A program made the translations under genes and the position numbers. From contig CM057228.1 of the NCBI GenBank assembly GCA_029891385.1, forward strand, positions 61,511,783 through 61,575,782: a stretch of 64,000 nucleotides of DNA. The letters run 5' to 3'. The DNA is from Erythroxylum novogranatense. Its lineage: Eukaryota > Streptophyta > Magnoliopsida > Malpighiales > Erythroxylaceae. Positions 43,660 to 55,229 of the stretch are shown here, piece after piece (position 1 is the stretch's first letter; the number at the start of each line of letters is the position of its first letter). Below the pieces are notes generated by a model, which was given only the letters and a program-made list of their open reading frames with translations, had not been told where the DNA came from and searched no databases.

Positions 43660-46600
43660 TAATGGCGTCAGATGATGCTCAACAAAATCGATAAGTTCGA
43701 TGGCACGGATTTCGAATACTGGAAAATGCATATAGAGGATTATTTGTATCAGAAGAACCAGTTTCTACCGCTCTTTGGAAAGAAGCCAGAAAACATGTCA
43801 GAAGAAGAATGGGTTATTCTTGACAGCGAGCCTTCGAGCAATCCGAATGACCTTATCCGGAATATAGCCTTTAATCTGTTAAAGGCAAAACCACAAAAGC
43901 CCTTATGGAGGAACTAACGAGTATTATGAAAACCTTCAGAGAAACAAAGTACATTTGATGCGGCGTTTGTTCAACTTGAAGATGGCGGAAGGCACCTCAG
44001 AGATCATCATATCAATGAACTCAACAAAGTCTTCAATCGGTTGAGTACACAGTGAATATTGATCTTGATGATGAAATCTGAGCTTTAATACTTTTATCAT
44101 CCCTCCTAGAGAGTTGGAGTGCTACAGTCACATCAGTGATTAACTCAATGAGAACCAATAAGTTGAAGTTCAAGGATGTTAGTGGACTGATTATTAACGA
44201 GGAAACCCGAAGAAAAGAAGTAGGTGAAACTTCATCCTCCTTCGCCCTTGTCGCAGAATCAAAAGGAAGAAGTAGAGGACGTGAAAAAACTAGATATCGT
44301 GATAGATCAAAGGACAGGAGGTCCAAGTCACGAAATCCTGCTACTTCTCAAAACTCGAAAAATATTGAGTGTTGGAATTGTGGAAAGATTGGGCACTACA
44401 GAAATCAATGCAAGAATGGTTCGAAGAAGCAAGAGTCGAACAATCAGGAGGCAAATATAGCTTCCACCTCAGGTGAGGATAATGCCTTGATATGTGCCTT
44501 AGAAAACAAGCAAGAGGCATGGATATTGGACTCCGGAGCATCGTTTCATGCAACCTCGGAGAAAGATCTTCTTGAGAAGTATGTGCCTGGAAATCTCGGC
44601 AGTGTGTATCTTGGTAATGATCAACCCTGCAAGATTGTCGGTAAAGGTGTAGTTAAGCTCAAGCTGAATGGAGCCATATGGGAGCTGAAGGATGTCAGAC
44701 ATATCCCTGATTTGAGAAAGAACTTAATCTCAGTGGGACAATTAGCAAATGAAGGCTACATCACAACTTTCCGTAGTGATGAATGGAAGGTATCAAAGGG
44801 AGCAATGATTGTAGCACAAGGAAAGAAGAATGGTACTCTCTACCTAAGAGCCGGAGCATGTTGTTCAATTGTAGTTGCACAAGGGAGTGGAGATTCCAAC
44901 TTGTGGCACCAGAGACTTGGCCACATGAGTGAAAAGGGAATGAAGTTAATGCATTCTCATGGAAAACTATCAGGTCTACAGTCAGTAGAACTTGATACGT
45001 GTGAAGACTGCATCCTTGGAAAGCAGAAGAGAGTCAGCTTTCAAACAGGTGGTAGAACGCCAAAGAAGGAGAAACTTGAGCTCGTGCATTTTGATGTTTG
45101 GGGACCAACAACTACTCCATCCATTGGTGGAAAGCACTACTTCGTGACTATACCGATATTTTGAATCTAGTGTCCTCATATTCTCCACCATTGTCAGTTC
45201 TGAGCTTCTTTATCTTGAGACCCATCTCATTTTCAACCATAGTCTTCTATGTTTTGAAAGCATCAAATACTTCTGACTTGTATAAAGACCGACATGCATC
45301 GAAGAACACTCCTCAGAGAGACCCTGTATTTGTTGATATCAGCAATATCCAAACTTTTCCAGTGAGACAAATGGAAGTAAATCCTCAATCAGAGGAAACT
45401 GTTGAAGAAGAAGCTCAGCCTGAATCACCACAGTCCACCTCTCCTGTTCCTGAGATAAGAAGGTCTTCTCGACCTCATGTGCCAAACAGGAGATTCTCAG
45501 ACTATCTATTATTGACTGACGGAGGTGAGCCTGAGTCTTACAAAGAGGCATGCCAAATAGAAGATGCCAGCAAGTGGGAGCTTGCAATGAAAGATGAGAT
45601 GGGATCTTTAATCTCCAATCAGACTTGGGAACTAACAAAGTTACCAAATGGAAAGAAGGCTCTCCACAACAAATGGGTATATCGGGTCAAAGAGGAGTTT
45701 GATGGTTCCAAAAGATAAAAAGCTCGATTGGTAGTCAAAGGTTTCCAGCAGAAGGAAGGAATAGACTATACCGATATTTTCTCTCCGGTGGTGAAGCTTA
45801 ATACCATCAGAACGGTATTAAGTATTGTTGCAAGTCAAGATCTCCATCTTGAGCAACTTGATGTGAAGACATCGTTTCTTCATGGAGACTTGGACGAGGA
45901 GATATTTATGCACCAGCCAGAGGGTTTCCTGGAGAAAGGAAAAGAGCATTTAGTGTGTAAGTTGAAGAAAAGCTTGTACGGTCTGAAACAAGCCCCAAAG
46001 CAGTGGTACAAAAAGTTTGATAACTTTATGTATAGGGAAAACTTCCAGAAGTGCAATGCCGACCACTGTTGTTATATCAAGAGATATCAGTCCAGTTATA
46101 TCATTTTGCTACTTTATGTCGATGACATGTTAGTAGTGGGTTCCAATATGGATGATATCAGAAATTTGAAGAAACAATTGTCAAAAGAATTTGACATGAA
46201 AGATCTGGGTCCAGCTAAGAAGATTCTTGGGATGCAGATCACCGTAAATAAAGAGAGGGAATTACGTTATCTCAAGCAGAATACATTAATCGTATTTTGC
46301 AACGGTTTAACATGGCGAATGCTAAACCAGTCAGCACTCCCCTTGCCAGTCATTTTTGCCTATCCCAAAATCAGTCACCTCAGACAAATGAAGAGTGAGA
46401 CTTGATGGCGAAAATTCCTTATGCCTCTGCTATTGGGAGCTTGATGTATGCCATGGTATGCACAAGGCCAGACATAGGCCATGCAGTGGGAGCAGTTATC
46501 AGATTTATGGCAAATCCTGAAAAAGTCCACTGGGAAGCGGTAAAGTGGATTTTAAGATATCTTCGAGGCACTACCAAGAAATGCCTGTACTTTGGCAAAG

Positions 46601-47073
46601 GAGAAATAAAAGTACAAGATTATGTTGACTCAAATTATGCAGGCAAAGTTGATAGAAAAAGGAGCACCACCGGTTACATTTTCACTATAGGTACAACAGT
46701 TGTGAGTTGGATATCGCAGATTCAGAAGATTGTTGTCTTATCTACTACAAAAGCTGAGTATATAGCAATAACTGAAGCTAGCAAAGAGATGATTTGGCTT
46801 CAGAATTTGCTGTCAGAGTTGAGTCTTATGCAGGAGAAGAATGTGCTATATAGTGACAGTTAGAGTGCAATTCATCTAGCCAAGAATCCAGCATTCCACT
46901 CTAGAACCAAGCATATTGGTGTTCGTTATCATTTCATCAGATCCTTGCTAGAAGATGAAGTGTTAACACTTGAGAAGATCCTTGGAAGCAAGAATCCTGC
47001 AGACATGTTAACCAAGGTGGTGACAATCGACAAACTGAAGTTGTGTGCAACTTCAGTTGGCCTGCAAGAATAA
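43660..47073 (+). pseudogene. Tork-type gag-pol, broken, most of integrase core missing
   Basis: Gag N-terminus (KFDGTDFEYWKMHIEDYL) 43672-43917 ends in a frameshift. From 44136 there is the zinc knuckle CWNCGKIGHYRNQC, protease block ILDSGASFHAT (about 44527), and integrase HHCC (HQRLGHMSEKGM, CEDCILGKQKRVSF). Then the integrase core is replaced by an inverted fragment (about 45148-45289). The forward frame resumes with the pol linker, and the RT frame (MAKDEMGSL-type block, LDVKTSFLHG, SLYGLKQAPKQWY, YVDDMLV) runs to 46405 with a TAA at 45716-45718. RNase H (KIPYASAIGSLMY, TTKAEYIAITEAS) follows, with a stop at 46861-46863 and coding-like sequence to about 47073. Dead element. Confidence 0.88.
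45148..45289 (-). pseudogene. Inverted integrase-core fragment inside the Tork pol
   Basis: On the minus strand this stretch reads YKSEVFDAFKT, a stop, KTMVENEMG, and KKLRTDNGGEYEDTRFK. LRTDNGGEY is the second catalytic-Asp block of copia integrases and belongs in sense orientation between the HHCC zone and the RT linker. The left edge carries CTATACCGATATTTT, which also occurs in sense in the RT at about 45764-45780. The rest of the core (first Asp and Glu blocks) is absent. Confidence 0.8.
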
Positions 47074-47143
47074 TAAAATCTAGACGAGCTACTGCATCAA
47101 CCAGGTGTGAAGACAGATTGAAATCAGTCTTTAAGTGGGAGAT

Positions 47144-47518
47144 TGTTAGGTAAAGGGACTTTGTCCCATATTGAAAATGAGAGAGGGAGGGGGGAGGCTA
47201 AACAAGTATAAATAAACCCCCTCCCCCTCCCATTTATCTCATCCCAAAAACCAAAGTAAATTTATTAACTCTTAGTAAGAGTGGTAAATTTTGGTAAGTA
47301 AATTTTTGGGTGTATTGGGGTAAGGGTTGAGATTGTGTGAAAACACTAGTGAGTTGAGCATTGAGTGTAAACACTTGTAAGTGTTGTTTTTCTCCTTAAT
47401 AAAAAGGGTGTGCAATAGCCCCGGAGACGTAGGCGCAATTTAGCCGAACTCCGTTATCAAATTTTGTGTTGTTTTACTGACGTTTTTCGTTGCGTGGAAA
47501 TAGTTTAATTTCCTAACA
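47144..47518 (+). mobile_element. Tork 3' LTR (375 bp)
   Basis: Starts TGTTAGGTAAAGGG and ends TTTCCTAACA. It keeps the TATAAATA motif (about 47207-47214). It follows AAGTGGGAGAT and is followed by the target duplication GTTAC. Confidence 0.9.
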
Positions 47519-47620
47519 GTTACAGCGTTCAAGTTTACAGTTTCATTTAAGAACTTGCATTGTCCTTTGGGTATTCTTTTTAATTAAATTCAACTTTCTA
47601 AAAAAACAGGATTCACTTGT

Positions 47621-47765
47621 AGTATATAGTCGTTTTTATGTTAATCCGTGCCACCTCAAAGGCACCTTCTCGTAGTTAGGAGCAAGGATTAGTTTGGGAG
47701 TCTCGACACTTCGTAGACTAACAAAAAAAAGTATATAGTCGTTTTTATGTTAATCCGTGCCACCT
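47621..47765 (+). mobile_element. Short A-tailed retroposed insertion with 36 bp target duplication
   Basis: AGTATATAGTCGTTTTTATG and the following 16 bases occur at 47621-47656 and exactly again at 47730-47765. Between them are 73 bases ending ACAAAAAAA. Long perfect duplications plus an A tail are the mark of target-primed retroposition (SINE, or a LINE-mobilised RNA). The insert contains GGAGCAAGGATTAGTTTGGGAGTC but no clear tRNA boxes, so its source is unknown. Confidence 0.65.
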
Positions 47766-48374
47766 TCTTTCTTATTTACTTACCGTTAGGTTAGGCTAAA
47801 TACAAATAAGATGCTTTGGGTTTTTATATCTTTTTTAAAAATGATTTTACCTTTAATTAGTAAATAAATTGTTTTCAATATACTATTAAAAAAAGAAAAA
47901 AATAATTTAACGAAAGGAAAAACTAAACACAAAAACAAATAATTGCATAAAAAATTAAAACAAAAAATTCTGCAATTTGAATAAAAAACAAATTACTTTG
48001 TACATAAATATTGATTTATGGTATTTTGGTAACTAGAAGATACTTCGATAGTATAACCGTACACGCTTCAAGCACATGGGGAAAATCTATGAAGGTCCTA
48101 CCCAGATTTTACTCGCGCGCCCCAGGTGATGTCAATGTACATCTTCTTTAATTAACCATTTCTTATTTCAAATCGGTTTTCTCTGAAAAAGGAAATATGT
48201 TCTAGCGTATGCAGATCACGACTGCATAAGACTTCCCACCGTTGAGCAAATATGAAAAAGGGTAAAGAATGTTCGTCCATGGTGACTTCCCTCTCTCTTA
48301 TCTTTAATTGTATATCTCTCTACATAACAAAAGTCAGCCGTTCCTCGACACTTTATATCTAGGCACACACACGC
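47766..48374. other. AT-rich stretch with no gene seen
   Basis: 609 bp between the small retroposed insert and the next copia LTR. It contains A- and T-runs near 47830-47990 and a mixed-composition part near 48040-48150. No coding, RNA or mobile signature is supported. Confidence 0.5.
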
Positions 48375-48773
48375 TGTTAGTAAATAAATCAGGCTAGAAG
48401 GAGACAACAACGTTAAATGGTGGCCAAAGTGGACAAAGACATCTAGCATCTTCATTTTATGAGAGCCGAAATCATCATCATCATGATGCAATTGAAGATA
48501 GAGACAACTTGTAGCCGAAAATCTTGAAGTAAGTGGAGAGGGAATTACTTGTTCCCTGAGCTTTTCATATGATTTGACTAAAATTTTGGTCTAGTAGGAT
48601 GATTACTTGTATAAGTAAAACTCCAGCATTTTTTATTGTTTTGGTTGCCTATAAAAGAGTGTAATGACGACTTCTATAATTGTATGTTTTAGGATTGAAT
48701 TATAAACTCTCCGCTTCTTTTCTTTCTCTATTTCTCTTGTTTATGTGTGTGAGTGTTGTGTCATTTGATATTA
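48375..48773 (+). mobile_element. 5' LTR of a decayed copia element (right edge approximate)
   Basis: Starts TGTTAGTAAATAAATCA and pairs with 53001-53113. The end is placed just before a mutated initiator-Met primer site TAGTATCAGGGC (48777-48788). A CAT/ATG microsatellite-like run lies at 48470-48486. Confidence 0.7.
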
Positions 48774-48809
48774 AATTAGTATCAGGGCTAGTTAAATCCA
48801 ACAGTAATT

Positions 48810-51800
48810 TGTGAAAAAAAATAGAGAAAGTGTTCTTATGCTTCTGATTCATTTAAAAATGAGAGATATCAAATAATTATAATATTATATAGTTATGTCC
48901 CATATTAGATAGTTAACTTGATTACAATTATTGAAAGATTTTAATGTCTACCCACCTCAAGGCCTACAATATTTGGAGTCTTGTTGATCCAAGCTTATAT
49001 AAAGGAGCTAATGAAAATGCTCGAAGGAAGGACCAGTTGACATTATTCCAAATTGACCAAGGAGTAGATTATTTAGTTTTTAGCAAAATTATTAATGCTA
49101 AAATTGCCAAAGAAGTATGTAGTATCTTGAAGCTAACTTATAAAGGTATAGATAAGGCTCAAAAATCCAAATTGCAATCCCTGAGTAGAGAAAATGAGAG
49201 GTACGAAATATCTAATTCATAAACTGTTGAACAATATTTTTCTCGCGTTACTAATCTTGTCAATAAGATGAAGTTGTATAGAGAGGATATTTCAGATGGT
49301 AAGGTGGTGGAAAAGATACTACGCACCATGCCTATTAAATTTGATCGTGTTGTGACTACAATACTAGAGTCATATGATATGGAGACTACGACTATAGTAG
49401 AGTTACAATGAAGCATTGAAAGTCATGTTGGTAGAATATTGGAGAAAATAAAGAAAAAACAACAAAAGAAGCCTTAAAAAGCCCGGTGATTCAATAATGT
49501 TGCACAATCTATCAAAATGTAGCTAGTAGAGGTTGTGGTTTTAATAATGAAGGAAGAGGAGATTTCAGAGACAAAGGTAGAGAAAGTTTTAAAGGAAGAA
49601 GTTGTGGGAATAATTTTAACGAGGGGAGAGAAAACAATTCCAGAACATTCACTGAAGGAAAAGGAGAAAATAATTTTGGGTATACTAATTGAGAAAGAGG
49701 ATAAGGTAATCAATATCAAAAGAGATGTAATTTTAATTACTTTAATTGTGGAAGGTATGGACACAAAGCTACTTATTGTAGATCCATATCTCAGAAAAAT
49801 TATCAGGCTAATGTTGCAGAAAATCAGTACCAACATTTTAGTGAGAATTCTAATAATGGAGAAAGTTTATTTCTAGCAAGCAACTCTTTCATGGAAGATG
49901 AAAATATCTTGTGCTTAGATTCTGGTTGTAGTAATCATATGTGCGGGAATAAGGAGTTACTTTCCTCTTTAGATGAAAATGTTCAGCCAACAGTCAAATT
50001 TGGAAATAATTGAGATATTACTATTTTGGGAAAAAGTCAAGTATCTATTAGGATGAAGGATGGTTCTAAAGGTTTTATATATGATGTTTTCTATATTCCT
50101 GGTCTTCATCATAATTTACTAAGCATTGGTCAATTATAAGAGAAAGGTTACAAAATGCAGGTTCATCATGATTTCTATTCCTTGATAAATAAGAGTGGAA
50201 GATTTATAGTAAAGGTAAAGATGCCTTCTAACCGTCTATTCCCATTAAAAATTCATCAATAAAAATTTGCTTGCTTAAATTCTGTGATACTTGATGCAAA
50301 TTGGCTATGGCACTTATGTTTTAGACATTTTCATTTTTTTGGATTAAATTATCTATCAAGAAATGAGCTTGTATCTGGCTTACCTATTGTAAATATTCCT
50401 AACCATGTATGTGAGAATTGTGAGATGGGAAAAAAGCATAAGGATGTATTTCTAGTTGGAAAGTCCTATAGAGCAAAAAAGCTATTGGAAATTATTCATT
50501 CAGATTTGTGTACTATTGAAGTTCCATCTAATGGAAGTAATAGCTATTTTATTACTTTTATTGATGATTTTAGTAGAAAGGCTTGGGTGTATTTTCTAAA
50601 GCAGAAACATAAGCTTGTTGTGCATTTAAATCATTTAAAATGTTTGTGGAAAGTAAATTGGTTGTAAAATTAAAGCATTAAGAACAGATAGAGATCAAGA
50701 GTACCTTGCATGCACAAAAGTGTTTGAGCAATATGAAATTTAACATCAGTTGATCACCAGATACACGCCTCAACATAATGAAGTAGTAGAAAGAAAGAAC
50801 AGAACTATTATATACATCGTAAGATGCATGTTAAGATCTAAACAATTGTTTAAAGAATTTTGCACAAAACCTGTTGCTTGTGTAGTTTATATTTTAAACA
50901 AGTGTAAAAAAAGGCCTTAATGACAAAATAGAATCTTGAAGTAAAAGGAAACCTTCCATTTGGCATCTCAACGTTTTTGGGTGTATTGCTTATGTTCATG
51001 AACTAGATCAATTAAGAAAGAAACTGGATGACAAAGGTGGGGAATGTATTTTTATAAGCTATAGTACAAATTTAAGGCCTATAAATTATACAATCCAAAG
51101 ATGAAAATGTTGATTATTAGTTGTCATATAACATTTAATGAGGATGGAATATGAGATTAGTCTTTAACTTCCCAAAAAAGGCCAGTGGTAATTTCAGAAA
51201 GCTATGAAGAAGAAAATACTCAGGAAGATTCAGTATCTTAGCCAAAGACATCTAGTAGACCCTAAAGACATCATCAATTACCAGCCAGAATAGAAGATTA
51301 TATGATAGGTACCGATAATGATCTATCTGATGAAGAGATTATCAATTTTGCTTTGTTTGCATATTGTGAACCGGTTAATTATGAGGAGGCATAAAATGAA
51401 TTGAAATGGGGGAAAGCCATGGATGAACAAATATATGCAATTGAAAAGAATGACACCTGAGAATTGACATATTTTCCTGCTAATAAATAGCCTATAGGAG
51501 TAAAGTAGGTGTACAAGACAAATTACAAGCCTAATGGTGAAATTAATTGGTTTAAAGCTAGATTAGTTACAAAAAGATATAAGCAAAAACTAGTTATTGA
51601 TTAGTTTGAAGTATATGCTCCTATTATGAGATTGGATACTATTCGCATTATTATCTCTCTCTCAGTTCAAAATAACTGGAAAATTTATCAAATGGATGTA
51701 AAATCCATTTTTAAAATGGAACTTTGGAAGAAGAAGTCTATATTGAGCAACCTGCATGATATGAAATTAGAGAAAAAGAAGACAAAGTTTATAGGTTATA

Positions 51801-53000
51801 GAAAACATTGTATGGATTGAATCAGGCATAAAACGCATGGTATAAAATAATTGATTCACACTTCATGAAGTATGATTTTGAAAGATGACCATTTGAGAAT
51901 ACTTTATATGTTAAATTTGTTGAGCCTGGTGATATTTAATTGTGTATTTTTATGTTGATGATCTAATGTTTACCAGAAACAACTCAGAGATGCTTAAAGA
52001 ATTTAGGGAAGCTATGGTAAAATCATTTGATATGACAGGCTTAGGTCTAATGCTTTATTTTTTTAGAAGATAGGTAATTCAATAGGATGATGGAATTTTT
52101 ATTTCATAAAGAAAGTATGCGAATGATATTTTGAAGAAATTTAATATGAAGAATGTAAAGAAGACAAAGGGAGATCTATAAATTTAATTTACTATAAGAA
52201 TGTAAAGAAGACAAAGAAATTTTTATTTCATAAAGAAAGTATGCGAATGATATTTTGAAGAGAAATTGAAACAACTAAAAGAAGACAAAGGGAGATCTAT
52301 AAATTTAATTTACTATAAGAGTTTAATTGGAAGTCTGAGGTATTTAACAGCAACAAGACTAGATATAATTTTTGGAGTTAGATTACTTAACAGATTTATG
52401 GAGGATCCTCGTATCTATTATTTATAAGGAGCAAAGAGGATTTTTGGTATAACAAAGGTGCTTTTAATGAAAGAATTTTTTATGCAAATTTATGCAAATG
52501 TCAATTATGTGAATTTTGTAGGTTACACAGACAGTGATTGGGGTGGAGATATAGAAACAAGAAAGCACATCACGGTATGTTTTCATCTTGGCATTGGCGC
52601 AATATCATGGTCTTTAAAGAAACAACCCGTGGTTGTGTTATCTACAGCTGTAGCAAAATACATTGCAACAACTAGTTGTGCTACACAAGTAGTATGGATA
52701 AGAAGAATGCTTGAAGTACTACATCAAAAACAAGGTTTTCCAACAAAATTATTCTGTGATAATAAGTCTGCAATAGCACTATACAAAAATCCAATTTTCA
52801 TAGGTGATCTAAGCACATATACATTCAATTTCACAAAATTCGGGAGCTAGTAACTGAAAAGGTAGTAGTGATTAATTATTGTCACACTGAAGAAAAAGTT
52901 GCAAATATTTTTACAAAACCATTGAAGTCTGAATTGTTTTACAAACTGAAGAAATTGTTGGGAGTGATAAATTTCTACCAGTTTGAATTAAGGGAGGCAA
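48810..53000 (+). pseudogene. Heavily decayed copia gag-pol
   Basis: UBN2-type gag (MSTHLKAYNIWSLVDPSLYK, from 48943), then zinc knuckle CFNCGRYGHKATYC-like (about 49740-49785), and protease block LDSGCSNHMCGN (about 49918). The integrase HHCC zone (WHLCFRHFHFFGLNYL, CENCEMGKKHKD) and core start (HSDLCTIEVPSNG, FIDDFSRKAW) end in a stop near 50665. RT remnants lie at 51380-52140 and RNase H at 52458-52985 (YTDSDWGGD, LSTAVAKYIATTSCATQ, FCDNKSAIALYKNP). There are many stops, mostly TAG/TAA at former Trp/Gln codons. A stretch near 52140-52310 is duplicated (AAAGAAGACAAAGG, AATTTTTATTTCATAAAG). Clade uncertain, perhaps Ivana/Oryco. Old and dead. Confidence 0.82.
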
Positions 53001-53113
53001 CGTTAGTAAATAAATCAACTTGGAAGGAGACAACAACATTAAATGGTAGCCAAATGGATAAAAACAACAAGCATTTTCATTTAATAGGAGCCAAAATCAT
53101 CATGATGAATGAT
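53001..53113 (+). mobile_element. Truncated 3' LTR of the decayed copia element
   Basis: Starts CGTTAGTAAATAAATCA (a T to C change from TGTTAG) after the tract AAGGGAGGCAA. It matches the first ~115 bases of 48375-48490, then is cut at about 53113, where another LTR-like sequence begins. Confidence 0.7.
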
Positions 53114-53115
53114 AC

Positions 53116-54359
53116 GTGTAAATTGCATCGTGTTTTAAGGCATAGTTTGATATTTGTTTAGTCGTTAAAATAATCCTTTAGTATGTGTTTAGGTTAGAAT
53201 TGTGTTAGTTTGTTAATTATTTGTGTTTTAAGTGTTTTAATAGTTAGTACGAGCTTTTGAGATTAAATATTATGTTTTAAAGGTACCTTAATGTGTTTGC
53301 TAGTATTTCAGAGTCAATATCAAAGAATGGAGGAGTTTCGAAAGACATTCGGGCCAAAGCAGCAGCCCACAATCGTGGCTTGGATGCCACGATCATGACA
53401 AAATGCCCAAATGTGAGCCACGATCATGGCCTGCATTGGATAGACGCGTAGATATTTATGAACTTTACATTTTGAGGGACTTTTTATATCTTTCGGATCC
53501 TAAAAGGCCCTAGGGTAACCCAAAACATAAAAGACTATTTAAAGAACAACAAGAGGAAAGAAGAAGGGAGCTTTTTCGTGCAACCACTTTTAGAACCCTA
53601 ATAAAGAAAGAAAGAGAGGGGAAGAGGAAGAAAGAGGTAGAAGAAGCTGCCTCGACGTGCTTCTCAGATTAGGAGGTTTCCCAACTCTACTGCCTTCCCA
53701 GATCGTTTGTTTTAAGTTTCTATTTCCTTTTCATTCCAATTTTATGCATGCATAAAGTTAGGATGGATTGTATGATGATAGATGGTAGACTGTTGATTAT
53801 GTCCTAACTTTTCTTCAAGATTTTATTTTGATTTAATGATAATTTAGTTGATTGTGTTTAATGGATGAATGTCGTGACTTAATTGCATTCATGCATAATT
53901 CAGTAATAAATTGAAACAGTGAACATAATGAAAAATGATTAAGTTGGATTAATAAGAGTTAGGCTATTTAATAGAAATTGTGACGAATCATATTGGTTAT
54001 TATGCAGAGAGAGATCCTGTGTGATATTCCAATAGTTTATTAGAGTGATTCAGATCTAATTAGGGTTTTGAATAATTTGTGAATTGGGAGATTAAAAATT
54101 TCATAATCCAATTAGGGATTATAAATTAGGGTTAATGGTCATAACTTAAGAGAGAGTAATCAGCCCTATGATCGTCTAGAATCGACACCCATTAACATAT
54201 AATCAGCTATGTTAGTATTAATGATAGATAAATCCCCTTTCTCATAACTTGGTAAATTCTTGGTTGATTTCTATTGTGTGTGCTTATTGCTCAATTGTTA
54301 ATTCTTTTACGTTTAATGTCTAAATTAATTGGTTGAATTCAATTCTTGTATTTACCTCA
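53116..54359 (+). mobile_element. Partial long LTR, probably Athila/Tat-like, cut by the next insertion
   Basis: Begins TGTAAATTGCATCGTG inside the truncated copia LTR and runs 1.24 kb to the TGTTGGACC start at 54360. No ORF of note. It contains an inverted word pair ATCGTGGC/GCCACGAT near 53370-53396 and CCACGATCATGG near 53418. The part 53930-54200 has the ATTAGGG/AGATCTAATTAGG style of the minus-strand LTR at 301-2248. The remainder should lie to the right of the window. Classification is tentative. Confidence 0.45.
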
Positions 54360-54852
54360 TGTTGGACCCCGATCTTTTAGTGGAATTTAGAAATATCAAA
54401 TGTATGAACTGAGTGTTTTGTATATGTATTGTGTTATAAATTTGCATACTAAATTGTGTTCATAAAGGGAAATTGTGTGTTCTGAGTTCAGAAGAAATTC
54501 TGTCTAGATATATGATGTTTTTGATCAAGATGTCTTAATAAAAGTTATAGATGACCTTCTTAGCTTTCCGACACCATATAGTATGCAAATTTTGGATATC
54601 GGAATGAAAAGATATGATTGTTATAAGTTAGGATGTTGTTTATGACTTGTGGTTGTGACAACTTTGGGGATCGATAGGAAATTGGGGTTTTGATGAACCA
54701 AACGAGTTGAGATTTGAGAAGATTGTGAAGTAAATTTGTTGTTTGGCTTGTTATGAAGTGTTTAGGCATTTGAATAAGTGAATTTGTGAAGATTACAAGA
54801 GTATATGATGTTAGATGGAGGTAGAAAGCATTGGAGAGGGTTTGGGTCACGC

Positions 54853-55013
54853 ATGTCCATTAAACGGACATGGATGTGTATTTAACGGACCTTCTCAGGC
54901 GAAAAGGACCCTCAGCCCAATGCATGTCCATTAAACGGACATGGATGTCCATTTAACGGACATTCTCGGATGAAATTTGAGTTTTTAGCCCGTATGTGTC
55001 CGTTAAACGGACA
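54853..55013. repeat. Cluster of five near-palindromic ACGGACAT motifs
   Basis: ATGTCCATTAAACGGACAT occurs at 54853-54871 and 54924-54942. Variants lie at 54874-54890 (ATGTGTATTTAACGGAC), 54945-54963 (ATGTCCATTTAACGGACAT) and 54997-55013 (TGTCCGTTAAACGGACA). Each is an almost perfect inverted repeat. Confidence 0.85.
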
Positions 55014-55229
55014 GCCACGGGTAAGCTTGAGGAAATGGCTATTTTTGACCATTTTAGAGGCAGAATCTGACTTTGTGGTCTTCATGAAAGTTGTAGGTCT
55101 GGAAGTCTTCTTTCCAATAGTATAAAGAACGAAAGTAATCCAACATTTGTGGTGAAAGTTATGACAATCGCACCAATAGAGGTTTAAATTGATTTCAGAC
55201 GTAAACATGGTTTACTCTTTTGGGCATAA

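Larger units (their letters stand above)
42926..47518 (+). mobile_element. Tork/Tnt1-type copia element, complete ends, rearranged integrase
   Basis: A 4593 bp element with LTRs 42926-43298 and 47144-47518, flanked by GTTAC (42921-42925 and 47519-47523). Primer site TGGTATCAAAGC at 43301-43312; polypurine tract AAGTGGGAGAT before 47144. It inserted in the sense orientation just downstream of the FAM135-like gene. Coding capacity is damaged by frameshifts, stops and an integrase deletion with an inverted fragment. The LTRs differ at scattered sites, so the insertion is not very recent. Confidence 0.92.
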
